Shown: in pieces, positions 11,398-23,635 of the stretch
Position numbering within the stretch: position 1 is the stretch's first letter
Layout: each line of letters starts with the position of its first letter
Assembly (NCBI GenBank): GCA_022539475.1
Contig: VCMS01000209.1
Location: forward strand, 1-64,000
Source of the DNA: Gracilaria domingensis
Lineage: Eukaryota > Rhodophyta > Florideophyceae > Gracilariales > Gracilariaceae
DNA length: 64,000 bases
Reading direction: 5' to 3'
Program-made: the position numbers and the translations under genes
The notes under the pieces: model-generated
Database searches by the model: none
What the model was told of the DNA's origin: nothing
The model's input: only the letters and a program-made list of their open reading frames with translations

Positions 11398-13340
11398 TCA
11401 TTCGGCATGCCCGTAAACATGAAAGTTCACAGGCCGATGCCCCTCCATTGCCATAACAAACGGCAAGAGCGGGTGAAAAAGAAACATTCTTCGTCGGAGA
11501 CCAACGTCCTCATTTTCCGTCACACCTCTCTCTCCTTCCGCTTCCCCATCCAGCAAACTAAACTCGGTCGCCAACTTGAATCTCAATTCGCCTGTTTCAG
11601 CGCTCATAAACTTAACACTGCCTAAATCCTTGGCAGGAGCAAATCGCCGAGCAGTCAGGACATTGCTTCTCTCCGGATTATACGAAAACAATGAGCGGTC
11701 CAGATAAGGCGATAACATCCGCACCTGTCTGGACACAGGAATACGCGATAACTCCAGCCTGGTCCTTCTTACTCTGTCAGAAGTGCCTCGTCGATTTGCG
11801 GAGTCCGTCCACGACCGCTCTACTCTTTCGTTCGTGCCATTTCTACGAGGAGCGCTTCCTTCATTAGCGCCAGGCCTCTCCCTGCCGTCTTGTTCGTCCA
11901 GCACACTGTTTGGCAGAGGCGGTAATGATGCCGCCTCCATTTCATCGCCTACAAAATCCTCTCTGTACATGTGAAACGTTCGCAAAAGTTGGATAGATCT
12001 GTTTTCAAACAAGTTTATAATGCGGGTGGTGGACATGCAGTAGACGACAAAGAAACAGGTCTCTCTCGCCAGCACATTCTGCTGCTGAGTACCATGTTCA
12101 CTACCATTGAATGATCCCAAACGAATCAAGAGATGACCATCATCCAAAAACTGTGCTTTTCGCATCACCAGAAGGCTGTACTGTCCGATGTGGCGATAAC
12201 CTAGTGACGCATTACCCTCATAATTCATGCGTCTATACACATATACCAGCAACCTTCTTATGAGCCCGATGTCAAACGTATCCTTGAGCATTCCATTACC
12301 CAAGCCAGTCTCTTTTGGTTCATTGTGCTCGGGTTGATTTTCGTCGTCATCCTCGGCATCTGGCGGAGGAGCAGGCACCGGGTCCGGTACGTTTCGATCA
12401 CGCTCGCTGTTCTGCGACTGGTTTGAAAGTGAGGGTTGCTGCGATACAGAATGGGTCCTTTGTTGGCGCTGAGCCACATATGAATTTTGTGCCTCTCGCG
12501 CACGCGCAATGACCTGATAGTCATCTCTGTCGCACATGGCACCAATGCATCGCTCCTCGGTAAACTTTCCCAGCGTCTCCTGTATCTTGACGATATGCAA
12601 GAGCTGATGTCTCATGGACAGAATACAAAGCATGTCGCCATAAAAATGGACGCCTTCATGTGAGGCAAACCTGACGTAATCATCCAAAAGTACAAAACGA
12701 TCGGCAACGACACCAGTGCTAACCTCGAGCAGATAAAAAGTGATGGTCATGGACAGAAGGGTTGAAATGGCCGGTAGCGGATTCGTTTGCGGGGGAGGGT
12801 GAAGCGGTTGATCGTGAGTTTGATAGGAAGCAAGTATGAGGTACCCGCCCCTGGCGGTAGTTATTGAAACGTCTCTTGCAATATGGGCGGTGGGCGCGAC
12901 TATGGACTTTGTATACATATGGGTGAAAAACTGTGCAAAGTGGCAGGTATAGGACGGATGGTGTGCATGTGAAGCGGAGTGCGGCTATTCTAAAACGGAC
13001 GCGAAAAGAGGAACAGGTAAGAATAACAGGAGAGAAGCGGCCCGACTAGACTGTGACAGCAACTGCAGCTCGGCGCCGACAGCGAGCTGGGGAATCCGGT
13101 CGAACTGGAGGGGCGGGGAAAGCGGCGGAAAAGCAGAAATTTCATACAAGTGAGGGTGAGAGAATGGAGCAGCGCCGGTCGATTCGATCTTTCGTTGGCC
13201 GGTCTCAAACCGGAAAGACGATGGACTGCTGGGATCCAGCGTAATGAGACAGTTGCCGCACCCGGTGAAGCGCCGAAATCAGAGGTTGTGGAAGGCCTGC
13301 ACAGGGATGAAGATGTCGTGCGGTTTCTTTATAGGGCTGG
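11398..13340 (-). CDS. DET1: DET1 homologue
   Basis: DET1 joins DDB1 and a CUL4 ubiquitin ligase in the nucleus and controls transcription factor turnover. A continuous 506-codon frame (12,918 to the TGA at 11,398) matches the C-terminal two thirds: LSMRHQLLHIVKI, RRLLVYVYRRM, ETCFFVVYCMSTTRIINLFE, SPYLDRSLFSYNP and VNFHVYGH, all in order. The match continues upstream of that ATG (FAQFF aligns with FERFF). In the same frame near 13,250-13,340 comes FRRFTGCGNCLI, matching the RKFSPDGRYFI motif of the N-terminus. Two in-frame stops lie in this 5' part: TAG at 12,985, which could sit in an intron, and TGA at 13,279, next to a conserved motif. The first exon and start are not located, so the gene is partial or newly inactivated. 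The upstream limit is approximate. Confidence 0.85.
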
Positions 13341-13399
13341 TACTACCACTGGTACTCAACGCTGGTATCTACGAGCCTGGGAGATACCAGCGCGGAGTA

Positions 13400-13780
13400 T
13401 GGTGCGCGACTTGATTTGAGGCGTAACAGCTCGACGACATTTTTTAAGAATGATAGGTGAATCACCGAGATTACCAGAAGATGAAAAGTAGACGGAAATG
13501 ACTTTGGCAGAATGAAGCGGCTATCCTAAGGCTGCTCTCTGGCCTCTTGGAATCCGTTGATCTCGATGCGGACATGTTCCGACCCAATGAGTTAATTTCA
13601 AAAAATCAGTCTGGGCCCCGTGGCCATCTTGCGTACATGATTCGGCACCTCGAGTAATTATTTGACCATTATTTGGCTCTCTACAGTACATTTATTGCCC
13701 AGAACAGCTGTTCATAGGGTTTAGATGTGCGTAGGACGTCCATGTCCGAAAAAACCCCAAGAACGGGCATGCGCGACGGG
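13400..13780. other. Intergenic, nothing seen
   Basis: No frame of note lies between the DET1 5' part and the older CACTA fragment. Confidence 0.4.
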
Positions 13781-14349
13781 TTACATTTGGAGTCATGATG
13801 GAACAATTCGTACCGTTTTTTGCCTCTCTATAATAGACTTGAAATCCAGACCACAAGATACTATTTCTATTTCCTTCAAAGCTTTTACGCCATTAAGTAT
13901 TCTGTTTTATCTAATTGATTACATCCCAATTTCTTGTCACGTTGCGTTACGTTTTGAATCTTTGCCTCTCGGACTTTACCCACCATACCCTCACGTCACT
14001 TCAAGAAACAGCATCCCTCACGAATCCCCTCAAGCGCGCCCCCCTGTACCCACCCGATCTGATTCAAGCCTCGTTCACCGAGAGGATCAAGAAAGGTACG
14101 ACGCCCGTTGAAGTCCGGAAAATCAATGCTTCTCTTGATGCATTTAATGTTTTCCACCGTTTTGTGCAAGTCTCGAAGGTGGCCTTACGTTGTGTACCAG
14201 ATACTCGGATATACACTTGCCCTGATACAGGATCACGCATCAATCCATACATTCAATTCACTCGACAAAGATTTTGTTGTCTTGTATGCGTGAGTTGTTC
14301 TCCTGATGTGCGAAATGAGAAAGTTGTTAGCCACAACTCGTCGATAACA
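13780..14349 (-). mobile_element. Older CACTA copy (A'), 3' end of transposase only
   Basis: On the minus strand 14,064-14,252 reads MYGLMRDPVSGQVYIRVS, the counterpart of MYGLLCDRQSGQTYTRLS in element A. The flanking DNA at about 13,840-14,140 also parallels 14,670-14,960 base by base, including a shared CTTGTCACGTTGCGTTAC. This is therefore a second copy of the transposase 3' end in tandem with element A. It stops where a GATGTCC-repeat sequence begins with CCCAGAAAGG. Confidence 0.7.
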
Positions 14350-14640
14350 CCCAGAAAGGCAAGTTGGTATCCAATGCATATCCATTAGATGTGCGCGCGC
14401 ATACCCTAATTTTGCCCTGATTCGCTGGGTTTTGGATGTGTTAAAGATATACATTGGATGTCCCTAAACTATGCCACAGATATCCTACGGTAGGTGTCAC
14501 AGATGTCCGGTGCTTGTGCCTTGGATGCACGTAAGACTTGCTGATGATGTCCAACAATATGTGGATTAGATATGCATTGGCTGTCTATTGTTAAGTAGAT
14601 CACACCAGTAGATATCCGCAATGGTTCTTTCAATGGTCAT
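14350..14640. repeat. GATGTCC-like repeat cluster (element end)
   Basis: The segment begins with CCCAGAAAGGCAAG and then carries scattered GATGTCC, GATGTGC and GATATCC heptamers. It resembles the small transposon at 47,492-47,945, and its first ten bases are the reverse complement of the right end of the cluster at 50,655. It appears to be one end of a non-autonomous element inserted in the old CACTA copy. Its other end was not found. Confidence 0.5.
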
Positions 14641-14828
14641 TATTTCGTGCCTTTTCGTGCCCTTGTATCATAGACTTGAAATGTAATTGAGTAAAATACT
14701 AAATTTTTTGAATACATATTGTACCATATTTTATTCCTTATTATTTTATTACATGGGTCCGTCCTTGTCACGTTGCGTTACATCGTCGCTGCCGGCTAGT
14801 AGCAATCTACCTCACACCTCACCATTCT

Positions 14829-17800
14829 TCAAGAACCGTCGCCCCTCGCGAACCCCCTCAAGCGCCCTTCCCGTCCCATCTCATCCGCAATTCTGTCACC
14901 GAATGGATCAAAAAAGGTAGGCCGCCCGTTAAAGTCCAAGAAACCGATGTTTCTCTTCATACATTTGATGTCTTCAAGCGAGTTCCGTGAGTCTCGAACT
15001 GTACCTCTTCGCTGTGGCGCTGACAGTCGAGTGTACGTTTGTCCAGATTGACGGTCGCACAACAGTCCATACATCCAGCTAACCCGGCAAAGCGTTTGTG
15101 TTTCTGTGTGCGTGTGTTGTTCTCCGGGAGAGCGATAGGAGAATGTCGTCTGAAGCATCTCGTAGACCACACCATAGTAAACATCGAACGGTGACAATAT
15201 GGACGCATTCGAGTCATCTGTTCCTCCGGAGTGAAAATGTGCGGCAATCCAGCATCGCTGGCGGGCTTTGTGCAAGTATTGTCTTTCACGATGCACAAAA
15301 TGTCCCTGAGATTCTACTTGAAGACAAGCGCCTTTCGTTTTGATTGATATCGCAGGAAGTATGTGCAGGGTCAAGACTTGAACGTTAAACGCAGTGATCG
15401 GGAGCGTTGTCAAGACATATTCCTTCACTTGTCTCATGCGCTCCGCCCCACCCACGCTGCGACGAACACCCATGACCTTCACAACTGCTGTTTCTCCCTT
15501 ACGTGCTGTGATGTGTCCCATTAAAAGGCCTTCCTGGCTCCCCTTCTGCGATTCTGCGCTGCTCAATGAATGCCGTTCCGAATCTGCCGAGTTCTGACCA
15601 AATCCTGCCTCGTCTCCGTACTCGTCTTTCTCCAACCCTAACCCCATTCCACCACCTAGTAACTGCAGACCAAATAGGGTATGAGTTTTATGAAATAGAT
15701 TCGCTTCTGGCCGCTGCGTAGATCTCCGCATTTCAGTCAGCGTCTCGGCCACGCGTTCGGCTATGAACTGCGACACATTCCCCAAAGGCACACACTCCTG
15801 TAGCATTTCAGGGAAGTGCAACATGCAGTGCGTCGTTGGGGTGAGACAGAACGCAGTATAGCTCCCGTCAAACACAAAGTACACAAACATCGAATGAAGC
15901 TGTACCACAAGGTTCCTTAATCGAGCTATTTCATCTCTTCGTGGATTTGTGTCGAAGAGAATGCAAGTGATCTTCGAAGTAATGCTCCATAGTTTCGTTA
16001 ATCTTCTGTTAATCGATGTGTGGTTAAACACAGAAGGGCCATAGAACAACCCCAGATTCTGAAAATCTTGTGCTTTGAATCCACCTATGTGTTTAAATGA
16101 CTCAGGAGGCCGCCCCCAAACCGCCGGAATCCCCTTTTATCCAACTGAAAGCGTGTCATTGATGACATCCAAGATCCCTTGCTCAATGACAAACCTATGT
16201 TTGGATGAATCGCATTTGGGATGGCAGCCAATTGTTAAAGCAACGAGATATTTGACCCATCCCAGAAGCCATTGATGCATGGGGTCGTATAGAGCACACT
16301 GGACTATATCAAGTTCGAGTTTTCTCAACAAAGGACGGCGCTTGATTCCTGTATTCTTCATTATAATTTGCCTCGCGGCCTGAGTCCGCGCCCTTTCCAA
16401 CTCTATACATGTCCTTGAAAACTGCTGCGCACTGCGCAACCGATTGCATTCAAGGTTAATATAGAGCTCTGGACTGCTCTGCAGGTTTGCTTCACGAACC
16501 GTTCCCACGTCTCCAGGTTCCGGTATCATCCACAAATGGGTTCCTCCTCCGACCGTTCTTCCAGCTTTTTTGTGACACTTCCGGCACGACGTTCAGCATT
16601 ATGGCCCTTTATGCCAAACATTTTGCTTGCCGCAGGCCAATCAGCCGTGATAAACACGATATGGGCCTAAACTTTAGGTAATTTTCCGTCATTGCAACGT
16701 ACTTTCACCCCGTTTTGCAATTGCACTATATCCTCGATGAGAGGTGATAGAAAACTGTCGAAGAGCTCCGTGTCGTGTCAGCAAGGGACAAATGCGGACA
16801 AGAGTACATTCGCGGCTTTGAAGCGGTTCTCTGGACTGTAGTTGAGGATGGTGAACATTAGTGGCCACAGAGATTTTGTGACTTTTCGCCCTTTAAACAC
16901 CTCAACCCCATCGGATGAAAATGAAAGAAACACATACCATTCGTGGCCTTCGTTCCAAGTGCGCATCCGTTCTCCATGCTGATTACGAAAATATGTGCCG
17001 TGGTAATAGTCCTCAAGATAAGAAACTTCATTTTCGTCATTCGTGGCAGCAGCTTTGTAGGCTCTGTTACATCCCTCCAATAACTCTTGAAAGGAATCAC
17101 GCTCCCGACACAACGCAGAGATCTGCTCTGAGAGCAGTCTGTACCAATACCGTCGATGTGCAGACAATGCCAGATTGCATTTGCTGCTCGGACATTCAAG
17201 GTCGGCCATATACTTTCCAAAATATGGAGCGTGCTCCTCATTGCACACGAAACCAAATCTGCGCCGAACTCCCGAGCGATTGCGCACGTAGTTGATGACG
17301 GAGTCATAGCTGTACCTGGATCGTACCACACTGGTTTTCAACAAACGTCTAGCTTGGTTTTCGGTACTCAATTATAGCCAGAACCTTCAGTAGGCGCTGT
17401 GTCTCGATGTGTTTTCGATCCCCAGGAATTCCATGAAAAGGAGCGGAGCCATCAAGTTCTTGTACAGAGCCTACATTAACCTTCGGATAAGAAACAACGA
17501 CTTCGTCGTATTCACTTTCATCTATTACCGGACCAGAGTCGGTGTGCTCAAAATGTGGAACAGATAAGCCATGTTTTTCCTGAATATGATTCATGTCCTC
17601 CATATTCCCAACCTCCTCTTGTTCAAAACTGTTCACTACGGCCATGGTTCCAGGTATCGTATTATCATTGTGTTGAACGTCCATGTCCAATGCACTAGCA
17701 TCAGTACAGATGTCAAAATTGAACAGATCATTTCCTTGAACCACACTGCTGGCTTCTCGTGGAAGTTGGTTATTTTCTCTATTTCTCTCCTCACTGGAGC

Positions 17801-18092
17801 TTGGTCTAATACGTTTGGCTGTATGATCGTGAGCTGGGTATATTTCTTGCCCCAACACGGAGCTTTGAGCCTGCGAGATATGGACGTGTTTGTTTCGGTT
17901 CCCATGCGCCTCAGCAAGATCTCCCTTGTCACCATGTCCCAGCGCTTTGATCGCTTCAGAATCAGTATCAAATGAGCTCCTCTGAGATTCGATGCTGTGC
18001 TGAGCGTTGATATTAGCTGGGATTGGAGGCGGCAGATACCCTTCTCTTGCTCGTGACCCAGGATTTTGACGAAACCGCCTTCTTGGAGCCAT
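14829..18092 (-). pseudogene. Tnp2-like CACTA transposase, element A
   Basis: The start ATG at 18,092 begins MAPRRRFRQNP and is shared with element B (MAPRKKRFRQN). An acidic, Ser-rich N-terminal region of about 230 residues follows. Then come SYDSVINYVRNRSG, FSSDGVEVFKGRK with WPLMFTILNY (catalytic block), FDSFLSPLIED, ITADWPAASKMFG with GHNAER, LYDPMHQWLLGW, CMLHFPEMLQECVPL and a C-terminal YYG...FLDFNGR...FFDPFG region. The parts are split over frames. Compared with B there is a one-base loss near 16,590 (GAACGTCGT against GAACGATCA), a TAG where B has Tyr and a TGA where B has Ser. The gene cannot make a full transposase. Confidence 0.8.
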
Positions 18093-18412
18093 AACTTGAA
18101 AACACAGACTGTTGCTGCTGAATTAACGCACACAGAGCCTTGGGTACAGATGGGGGAGCAGGTGAGAAACAAACGCAAGTGACAAAATCATTGGATGAAG
18201 AGCAGTTATCTTCTCGCCTTAAACGAAACGAAACTGTATGCGACAAATTCGTATAAATACAAGTCAACCTGCGCATATCTCTCTTCTCCCAGGATACCAT
18301 GCTGACCTTCTATGGTCTTCCTTGAGCCCCAACTCTGTGTCACAATTCATTCCTAATTTATTTTGTTTGAGGATTGGTCGCTGCATTGCAACCGTACAGT
18401 TTCTCGTTCCCC
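18093..18412. promoter_or_regulatory. Bidirectional promoter of element A
   Basis: This gap separates the divergent transposase and accessory genes. It contains AAACGAAACGAAAC (18,221-18,234), followed by a TATA-like GTATAAATA (18,251-18,259) facing the accessory gene. Element B keeps both, together with the intervening GTATGCGACAAATTC. Confidence 0.6.
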
Positions 18413-19369
18413 ATGTTTGCACAAGGTCCTTCAACTCGCTCAAATCAGCAGAGTGGGAATACGGACTCCTTACCTTCAGGGGAGCGCGTTTTATCCATTC
18501 CGACTCGCACTGAATCTCGTCGCAAAGACAAGCATGGGGTGGAGGGTAAAGGATCACAACGTCGCATGCGTGAAATATTTAACCGAAAGATGGCTGTGTA
18601 TGAAGGTCGTGAATATGATCCGCAGCTGCCCATATCGGAAGAATTTATCTTCTCAGCCACGAGCAGTATTCGAGAGTACATCTACTTTACTCGCTCCGTT
18701 CCTGACGATGGAACTCTCACGTACCGTAAACTGGTTCGCGACCATCCGACAATTGTTGTTGAGCTCCGTTCAAGAGTCGAAAGACATTACCGCATTTTGA
18801 GGAAGGCAGAGGGTCAGAGGGCTGTAAACATGCTTATTCAAGAAAGCCTTAGACGCGACCGTAAGTACCGCAGTGCTTCAGGTTTGGAACAAGCCATCGA
18901 GTCGCAAACAGAATCACGTGTAGCGCCCAATGCATTGCAAGGTGACCAGCAAGCTTCAACTTACATGAATCCTGCGCTATCTCACAACCAACCTGCACAC
19001 GCAGTTACTTTGGAAGCAAACACGTCTGAGCCCGCGCATGAAGTGACAGATACAGTACGTGATAATGATGATGAGATATTACCTGGTCCAGCCCCTTCTT
19101 TGCACACGGAGGTGCAAGACGTACAGCAGAACCGCGATGTCCAACGTGAGACAGATCAGAGAGAGTTTTTTATCGCAAATTCTCGAACTGTTTCATTCCG
19201 TTTTTTGCCTCGCCCCGGTCTCGAGATGCCTTCTGCAAGCAGAGCCGATACCAATGAAAACAATACTCCAAACATTGTGCATCGTCGTCGTGCATTGCAT
19301 TCTCGACGTGGTACCCGTGGTCGCGTAAGCAAAAGAGTCAGTGGGCCGTCTGCTCATGGAAGACGTTAG
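18413..19369 (+). CDS. CACTA accessory protein, A/B type
   Basis: I do not recognise the family. The frame is open and 319 codons long from the ATG at 18,413. The N-terminal half is basic and folded-looking: GERVLSIPTRTESRR, REIFNRKM, YDPQLPI, FTRSVPDDGTLTYRKLVRD and RVERHYRILRKAEGQRAV. The C-terminal half is acidic, then ends in a very Arg-rich tail. The N-terminal half is nearly identical in copy B (53,833-54,249), which shows it was under constraint. A nuclear DNA-binding partner of the transposase (like TnpA of En/Spm, though not visibly homologous) is an inference from position and charge. It is the most intact gene of element A. Confidence 0.65.
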   Translation: MFAQGPSTRSNQQSGNTDSLPSGERVLSIPTRTESRRKDKHGVEGKGSQRRMREIFNRKMAVYEGREYDPQLPISEEFIFSATSSIREYIYFTRSVPDDGTLTYRKLVRDHPTIVVELRSRVERHYRILRKAEGQRAVNMLIQESLRRDRKYRSASGLEQAIESQTESRVAPNALQGDQQASTYMNPALSHNQPAHAVTLEANTSEPAHEVTDTVRDNDDEILPGPAPSLHTEVQDVQQNRDVQRETDQREFFIANSRTVSFRFLPRPGLEMPSASRADTNENNTPNIVHRRRALHSRRGTRGRVSKRVSGPSAHGRR

Positions 19370-19379
19370 TGAAGTATTT

Positions 19380-22300
19380 ATGTGACGTACATAAGTTATA
19401 TATGAGATGCAATTCGTCTCATTTTCGCCACGGATCATATACTGCCGGTAGAAAATTGTTTGAAGTAAGTACAAGAGATTGATGCCATGTCAGTACTTTC
19501 AAATTCATGACCGTTCTTGTTCCTGATTAGCAAAGACCGTACTGGGTGAAGTCAATTACTGATAAGGAAATAAATTTGGAGAACAATGCATACAATGCGA
19601 CAGCTTTGTCTTTGTTGAAGGCTGAGACAATGTCTTTGAAAGAAGCTTACATGTTGTGGTAAACAGTTGTTTGTCGTTGCAGTTGCGGATCGGACTTCAT
19701 AGGTTGCGTGCCATCGTGGTACGTGTGCGGCAGCCAGAAAAGAATTTCGATGCCCGCATGTCGGCGGTGCGGGCGGGGGAACGGAGGGTGTTGGTGTCGG
19801 GCACGGAGTGGCGTGGCGCCTTGATGATGGCGTTGTGCGTGGGTTGGTACACCAGGAGAAGAGTGAGGCTTTAGCAGCACCCTGGTAAAACTGAATAGAT
19901 AAATTTTAATTAATTGTTCGTCTAACATTTCAACTGATTCTCAATTGATTCGAATCCTGTTTGCACGATTGACACTCTGGGGGATGATTTATTTCTAAAT
20001 AGATCTTCAGTATGGTGTGCAAACAGTGTTCATTAGTCTCTCGATATGAACTCAGATAACTAGCAAAAATTTACGAAATGAAGAAAAGATAATGGCATCC
20101 AGATTACTTACGCTTTTTTGTACCGAACAAAGAAGGAACTTAGAACGAGATTCAAGCTTAGTCTATCTCATTTATGCTGAGTACATATCTTCTACCTAAC
20201 TATAACATCTAGAACGCTGTTCAGGCTAAGTATTGCCTCCATACCAGCGTTGTTTGTGTTCACCTGAATCAGCAGCAAAGCGGTGTGTGCGACTTTCTTC
20301 TCGGACGTTTCCATCACCGCTGTAGAGTATCAAAGTGATAATACCGATCGAACCTCAACATTCCAATCTATCATCGTCGAGAGAGTCACACAATGAAGCA
20401 GTGGTAAACCAACCCATGAACCATAGGAAGCCAAAAACAACGCTGAGACTACTCTAGGGCATACGAGCCCTCCGTAAACAACCACAAGAGACATCAAGAG
20501 AAAAGAGATACAACTTCAAAGGCGGAGAACAGACTCAGAGACACGTGAACAGTAAAGACCATTAGCAGTTAACCAGCTTCTCGCCAACATCAGGATCATC
20601 ATCGACCAGCACAAACGATGATAAGCGTATGAACAACTCATGATACGTGCTTTGACGCTCTCCTATTGCAGACCAGCTCCTTACCGCCTGATTTTGACGC
20701 CACCTGGTGGCCCTAATGGGTCAGACGAACATTCTAAGAAATATGAACCAGCGATTGAGCACTTTTGTTTGGTGAGAAGCAGGACATGAACGCATGAACT
20801 CGAAACCAGAAGAGGAGCCGGGAACGTGTAACAGTTGCGAATTGAGACGCTGGACGTGGCCTCAAGGTAACCTTCTAGAGAGAAGCAGAATTCGGTCTAG
20901 TTCGAAGCTGAAGCCGTAGGAGATGCACGGTAGCCATGTTGGACATGGTAATCAATGCGGGTTCTCTCAGGACCTAATCTGACGGCAGTTTCGCTTTCAA
21001 TGCATGCAATCTTCACCATCTCTTGCTGTCGGCATGAACGTGATGATGACAAATGAGGAGCACACGAGACCGAAGTGACAAGTCTTATTAAATAGTGAGC
21101 CGAAGATAGATTGAGGAAAGAGGTTGTCTGAAGAATGTTTTCCAAGCGTTCAGGAGAAATGGCAATGACGTGACATCGAATGAACACGTAAAGCGGTGGG
21201 CGAAGGTTTTATGATGGGAAAAGACCAGTCGTCGGCATCGAAGGGAAGTACTGAAGTGCGAGGTGCCAATATAGCAGCCGGGACGCTTTCTGTGCAGACG
21301 ATCCGCAACCGAATCAAGTTTGCAGCGACGAGATAGAGCGAAGAAGACATTCGAAATGTGCGAGCGTCGTTGAAATCCTAACTTCGAACGGAAAAGAGAG
21401 ATACGAGAAAGACTTTGAACTTGTGGTACTCATACGCAGTGCGGAACTTGAGCAACAACAGAGCAGAAAAGATAAAACCAGAGAATCGGTACGAAAGCAG
21501 TGAGGATGTGGAAATGAATCTAGGACGGTGCATTCGTGAGAAAGAAAACGAGAAAGGATTCTCGTTGACCATTGAAGCGACATGAAAGGTGCAGTGACGA
21601 AGAGAATGTGACAATGACACGAGGGGCATGAAAACGAAGAGCCTCAGAACCATTTTGACATTTTGAGATAGTTATAAGCAAGTACGCGCCATCGGCAGAT
21701 AGCGCACAACACGAAAAGAATGAACCTATTCCGTTTGGAAATGATTGAGAGAACGAAACGGTGCTGAGACGTTCTGAGTGAGACGAAACCCAACATGTAC
21801 CTTGTTTATAACAATGGTCACATTAGGTACACCACCATAGTGAAGAGAACCATGTAGCGTAAGCAGCACCAGAATGAAAGAGACAAGAACGAGGCCGAAG
21901 CCGAAAGTATGAGTACAGAATACAAGGAAGAAGAGACACGAGGTTGTTGCAGAGGCAGGCCAGAACAGACATTCTCGGTATACAGAGTAGACGCGAAGAA
22001 AAAACCTCATGATAGGGCTTAGATCTGTGCGATGTGGCGCATTCAAAAGCGTGGGACGATGGGAAAAAAGATCCACGGTTCCGGAAGAAAGCAGTTGGAA
22101 TACGTAATGTTCGATCAGTACGAAGACAACAGGAAAGAGACCTACTTGTAGAGATGGGACCGAACATTACCGGCACTGAACCACGAGAGAAAGAAGATGA
22201 AACCCATGGTCATATCTTGAGGAAAAGGTACCCGCAGAGCAATGTGAAAAACATTTGAGCTCTACGACGTCAGCGATACGGCAGTACAAGTATCGGAGTG

Positions 22301-23630
22301 TTCATGAAAAACGAAGTAGCTACAATACGGAGACTGATTGAGAGACTCTGAACTTCATAGACCTTTCATATGAGAATAACCGCGGCACTGCGGCGGTTAC
22401 CTGGCAGGTAGAAGCTGATAAGGTGTGTGAGATGGACATATTAAAGTACTGGGTACAGACGAAAGGATAGGAAGTGAAATAGATAGTGCACTTCAAGAAC
22501 ATGTGAAAGAAAGAAGAACTGAAACCTTTTCTGGCGCATCTAGTCCACAGCTTTGCAGTGTTTGAGAGCGATAAGAAAGTTGGGCAGTGTCAAAGTTAGT
22601 AGTGTACATCGCAGCCAAGAGAAATGACATCACTTGCGTTTTAGCACGGATCGATTCCAATATTTGGAGAAACGATCCTCCCTTAAGAGAGAACAGAACA
22701 TGCATAGCGATGGTTTGAAGACCGCAATTGCAGAGCAGAATAAATACCGAAGAAACAAACATGGGATTTTAACGCGTGTAACATTCACAAAGATTGAAGT
22801 TGCTTCTCGAAAATGTGATGCTCCGCGCAAACTAGTGGAAGTCAGCAAAACGCTCTGAAACTGATCGCGTAGTGGCATTCGGGTTATCCAGAACTGAATA
22901 TGCAGATGTACCTGTTTCAACGGCATAGTTGGTACATCACATCCCACGGTAACGTCCTTATGCATTACAGCTTTCTTGTATTCCATAGGTACATGCGAAC
23001 AGGTCCACGAAGTCAGAGAGGAAGCGGATTGAAAGTCATTACGGTGATGTGCGCTCACTTGGGGTGAGAGATAGCTACGATTATGCGCTAAATGTTACGG
23101 CGGAGCCATGTTTCTCGAGTCCAAATGATTTGTACGACCGCGGAACAGTTGAAGCAGGAGAAATGGATCGAAAATGGTACTATTCAGAACGGTACTTCGT
23201 TCAGAGTCGGCGAAAAGAAGCGCAACGACACTTGGTACGGTGCGGGATAGAGATGAGCGACATGGAAAGAAACGATTATCTGCCTCCAGGAACGTCTGGT
23301 GCAAACGAACGAAGTCGGCAAGAGACGAAGATGACGCTCGTGTCTCCAGTGATGCACTTCTCCAGCTCCGACATTGAAGCCTAATTTCCGGACTCTTTGC
23401 AAGCGCAGCAAAAATCTGCAAAAAATGATCATAAATTACATTCAAATAGTTCTTTGAAACCGAGCATCACTCACGAGCGTAAAGCTACCATCCTTCTGAC
23501 CAAGTGAAGTGTACCTTCGTACTCATCAAGATTGGATGCCAGTACGACAACACGGGAAACCCACCTCGTCGGAGATCTCTGTGGCGGTTTAGCGAGACAT
23601 TGCAAACTGGCAGTAGGCTTGGAATCCTCA
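19380..23630. other. Long stretch without recognisable gene
   Basis: No coding homology was seen. A GC-rich patch at 19,730-19,870 lies in a 72-codon plus-strand frame (19,656-19,874) that I cannot identify. From about 20,780 to 23,400 the plus strand is rich in A and G (many GAAGAGA-like runs), which makes Ser/Phe/Leu-rich frames on the minus strand that look like shadows. Confidence 0.45.
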
Positions 23631-23635
23631 TTTAG

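Larger units (their letters stand above)
14700..19380. mobile_element. CACTA element A, two divergent genes
   Basis: A minus-strand Tnp2-like transposase (14,829-18,092) and a plus-strand accessory gene (18,413-19,369) share a 320-bp promoter gap. Element B at 50,671-54,257 has the same order and clear sequence similarity throughout. Terminal repeats could not be identified, so the limits are approximate. Confidence 0.75.
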
